Shown here in pieces: positions 63,761-64,000 of a DNA stretch of 64,000 nucleotides. A model generated the notes under the pieces. The model worked only from the letters and a program-made list of their open reading frames with translations. It had not been told where the DNA came from and searched no databases. Within the stretch, counting starts at the first letter, position 1. Each line of letters opens with the position of its first letter. A program made the position numbers and the translations under genes. Source of the stretch: Prorocentrum cordatum. Taxonomy: Eukaryota; Sar; Dinophyceae; Prorocentrales; Prorocentraceae. Where the stretch lies: contig CAUYUJ010018715.1 of assembly GCA_963575745.1 (NCBI GenBank), forward strand, positions 386,001 to 450,000. Reading direction: 5' to 3'.

Positions 63761-64000
63761 CGCACACGGGCGCGAGTCGGCGCTGCATCGACGCTCATCG
63801 ACGCCAAACCGGCGCTATCTCATCGATGACCAGAGGCTCATCGGCGCCAGTGCGCCCTGGAGGCCGAATGACGATGGTATACAGGGCTCGCATGATATGT
63901 GCCACCGAAAAAGCTGAACGACGACCTCTCGAAGACCTGCTGGACACCCTCCGAGCAACAAAAAAAATACACCAGCGAAAAAACACAGTCAGCGGATGGT

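Noticed and set aside
1-64000. Telomere or ribosomal DNA
   Set aside because: No TTTAGGG-type arrays and no recognisable rRNA segments were found by eye.

Overview
This window is nuclear DNA from a eukaryote, almost certainly a GC-rich dinoflagellate; Prorocentrum-like is a guess. No bacterial operons, rRNA, tRNA or CRISPR were seen. Reasons: tiny coding exons in long repeat-rich DNA; introns with GT, GC or GA donors and AG acceptors; an exon pair of a protein family I recall as abundant in dinoflagellates; a degenerate match to the dinoflagellate spliced leader; and many inverted-repeat elements that look like introners (mobile elements that act as introns). Most long open frames here are artefacts of simple repeats or of arrays with no stop codon.

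Genes. The one clearly named gene is a saccharopine dehydrogenase-like oxidoreductase (SCCPDH family), minus strand, 26221-30776, in at least four exons. The next best are a dinoflagellate-type conserved gene (minus, 4186-4810) and several unnamed genes whose exons join in phase when a repeat element is removed: 7663-8270 (minus), 18735-19493 (minus, with frame breaks), 20407-20535 (minus), 35169-35552 (plus), 44036-44524 (plus), 52351-52760 (minus), 55276-55708 (minus) and 63383-63760 (plus). Single exon-like pieces occur at 2324-2474, 13570-13735, 34345-34760, 41675-41788, 52877-53000, 53224-53441, 54613-54891, 56018-56862, 57605-57695, 58090-58515 and 59264-59532. A decayed retroelement ORF1 with a RanBP2-like zinc finger lies at 4815-5760.

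Mobile elements. I use letters for families. A (about 160 bp, 5-6 bp target duplications), C (CCCAACCCAACC ends), F (TGTTCTAAGAACA palindromes), G (TGGACGCCCGAAATGGGTAC ends), I (GTAAGGAACC start), J (172 bp, TCGGCGGTGGACAG ends), K (ATCGCTCGGACGTCC ends), L (about 90 bp), M (GC-rich hairpin), N (one 179-bp MITE), Q (about 240 bp) and R (GTGGGCCCCGGAAACGGC ends). A, G and J each have a filled copy beside or comparable with an empty copy of the same host repeat. A, G, I, K, M and R each form an intron whose removal joins coding frames in phase, with boundaries GT-AG (A, I, R), GC-AG (K, M) or GA-AG (G and one I copy).

Repeat architecture. There is a nested palindrome at 45440-47135 with two near-identical arms of about 370 bp; two head-to-head arrays of a 12-bp unit at 37465-39465; an 18-bp array at 60750-62290; a 9-bp array at 36890-37265; degenerate CCAAGAGG-type tracts at 895-1660, 15760-17110, 28030-29010, 49320-50110 and 50500-50940; and many simple repeats (GGA/CCT, GAT, AT, CA, GA, CATA, TGTAA). 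Splice sites and genes here are read from sequence alone and need transcript evidence.
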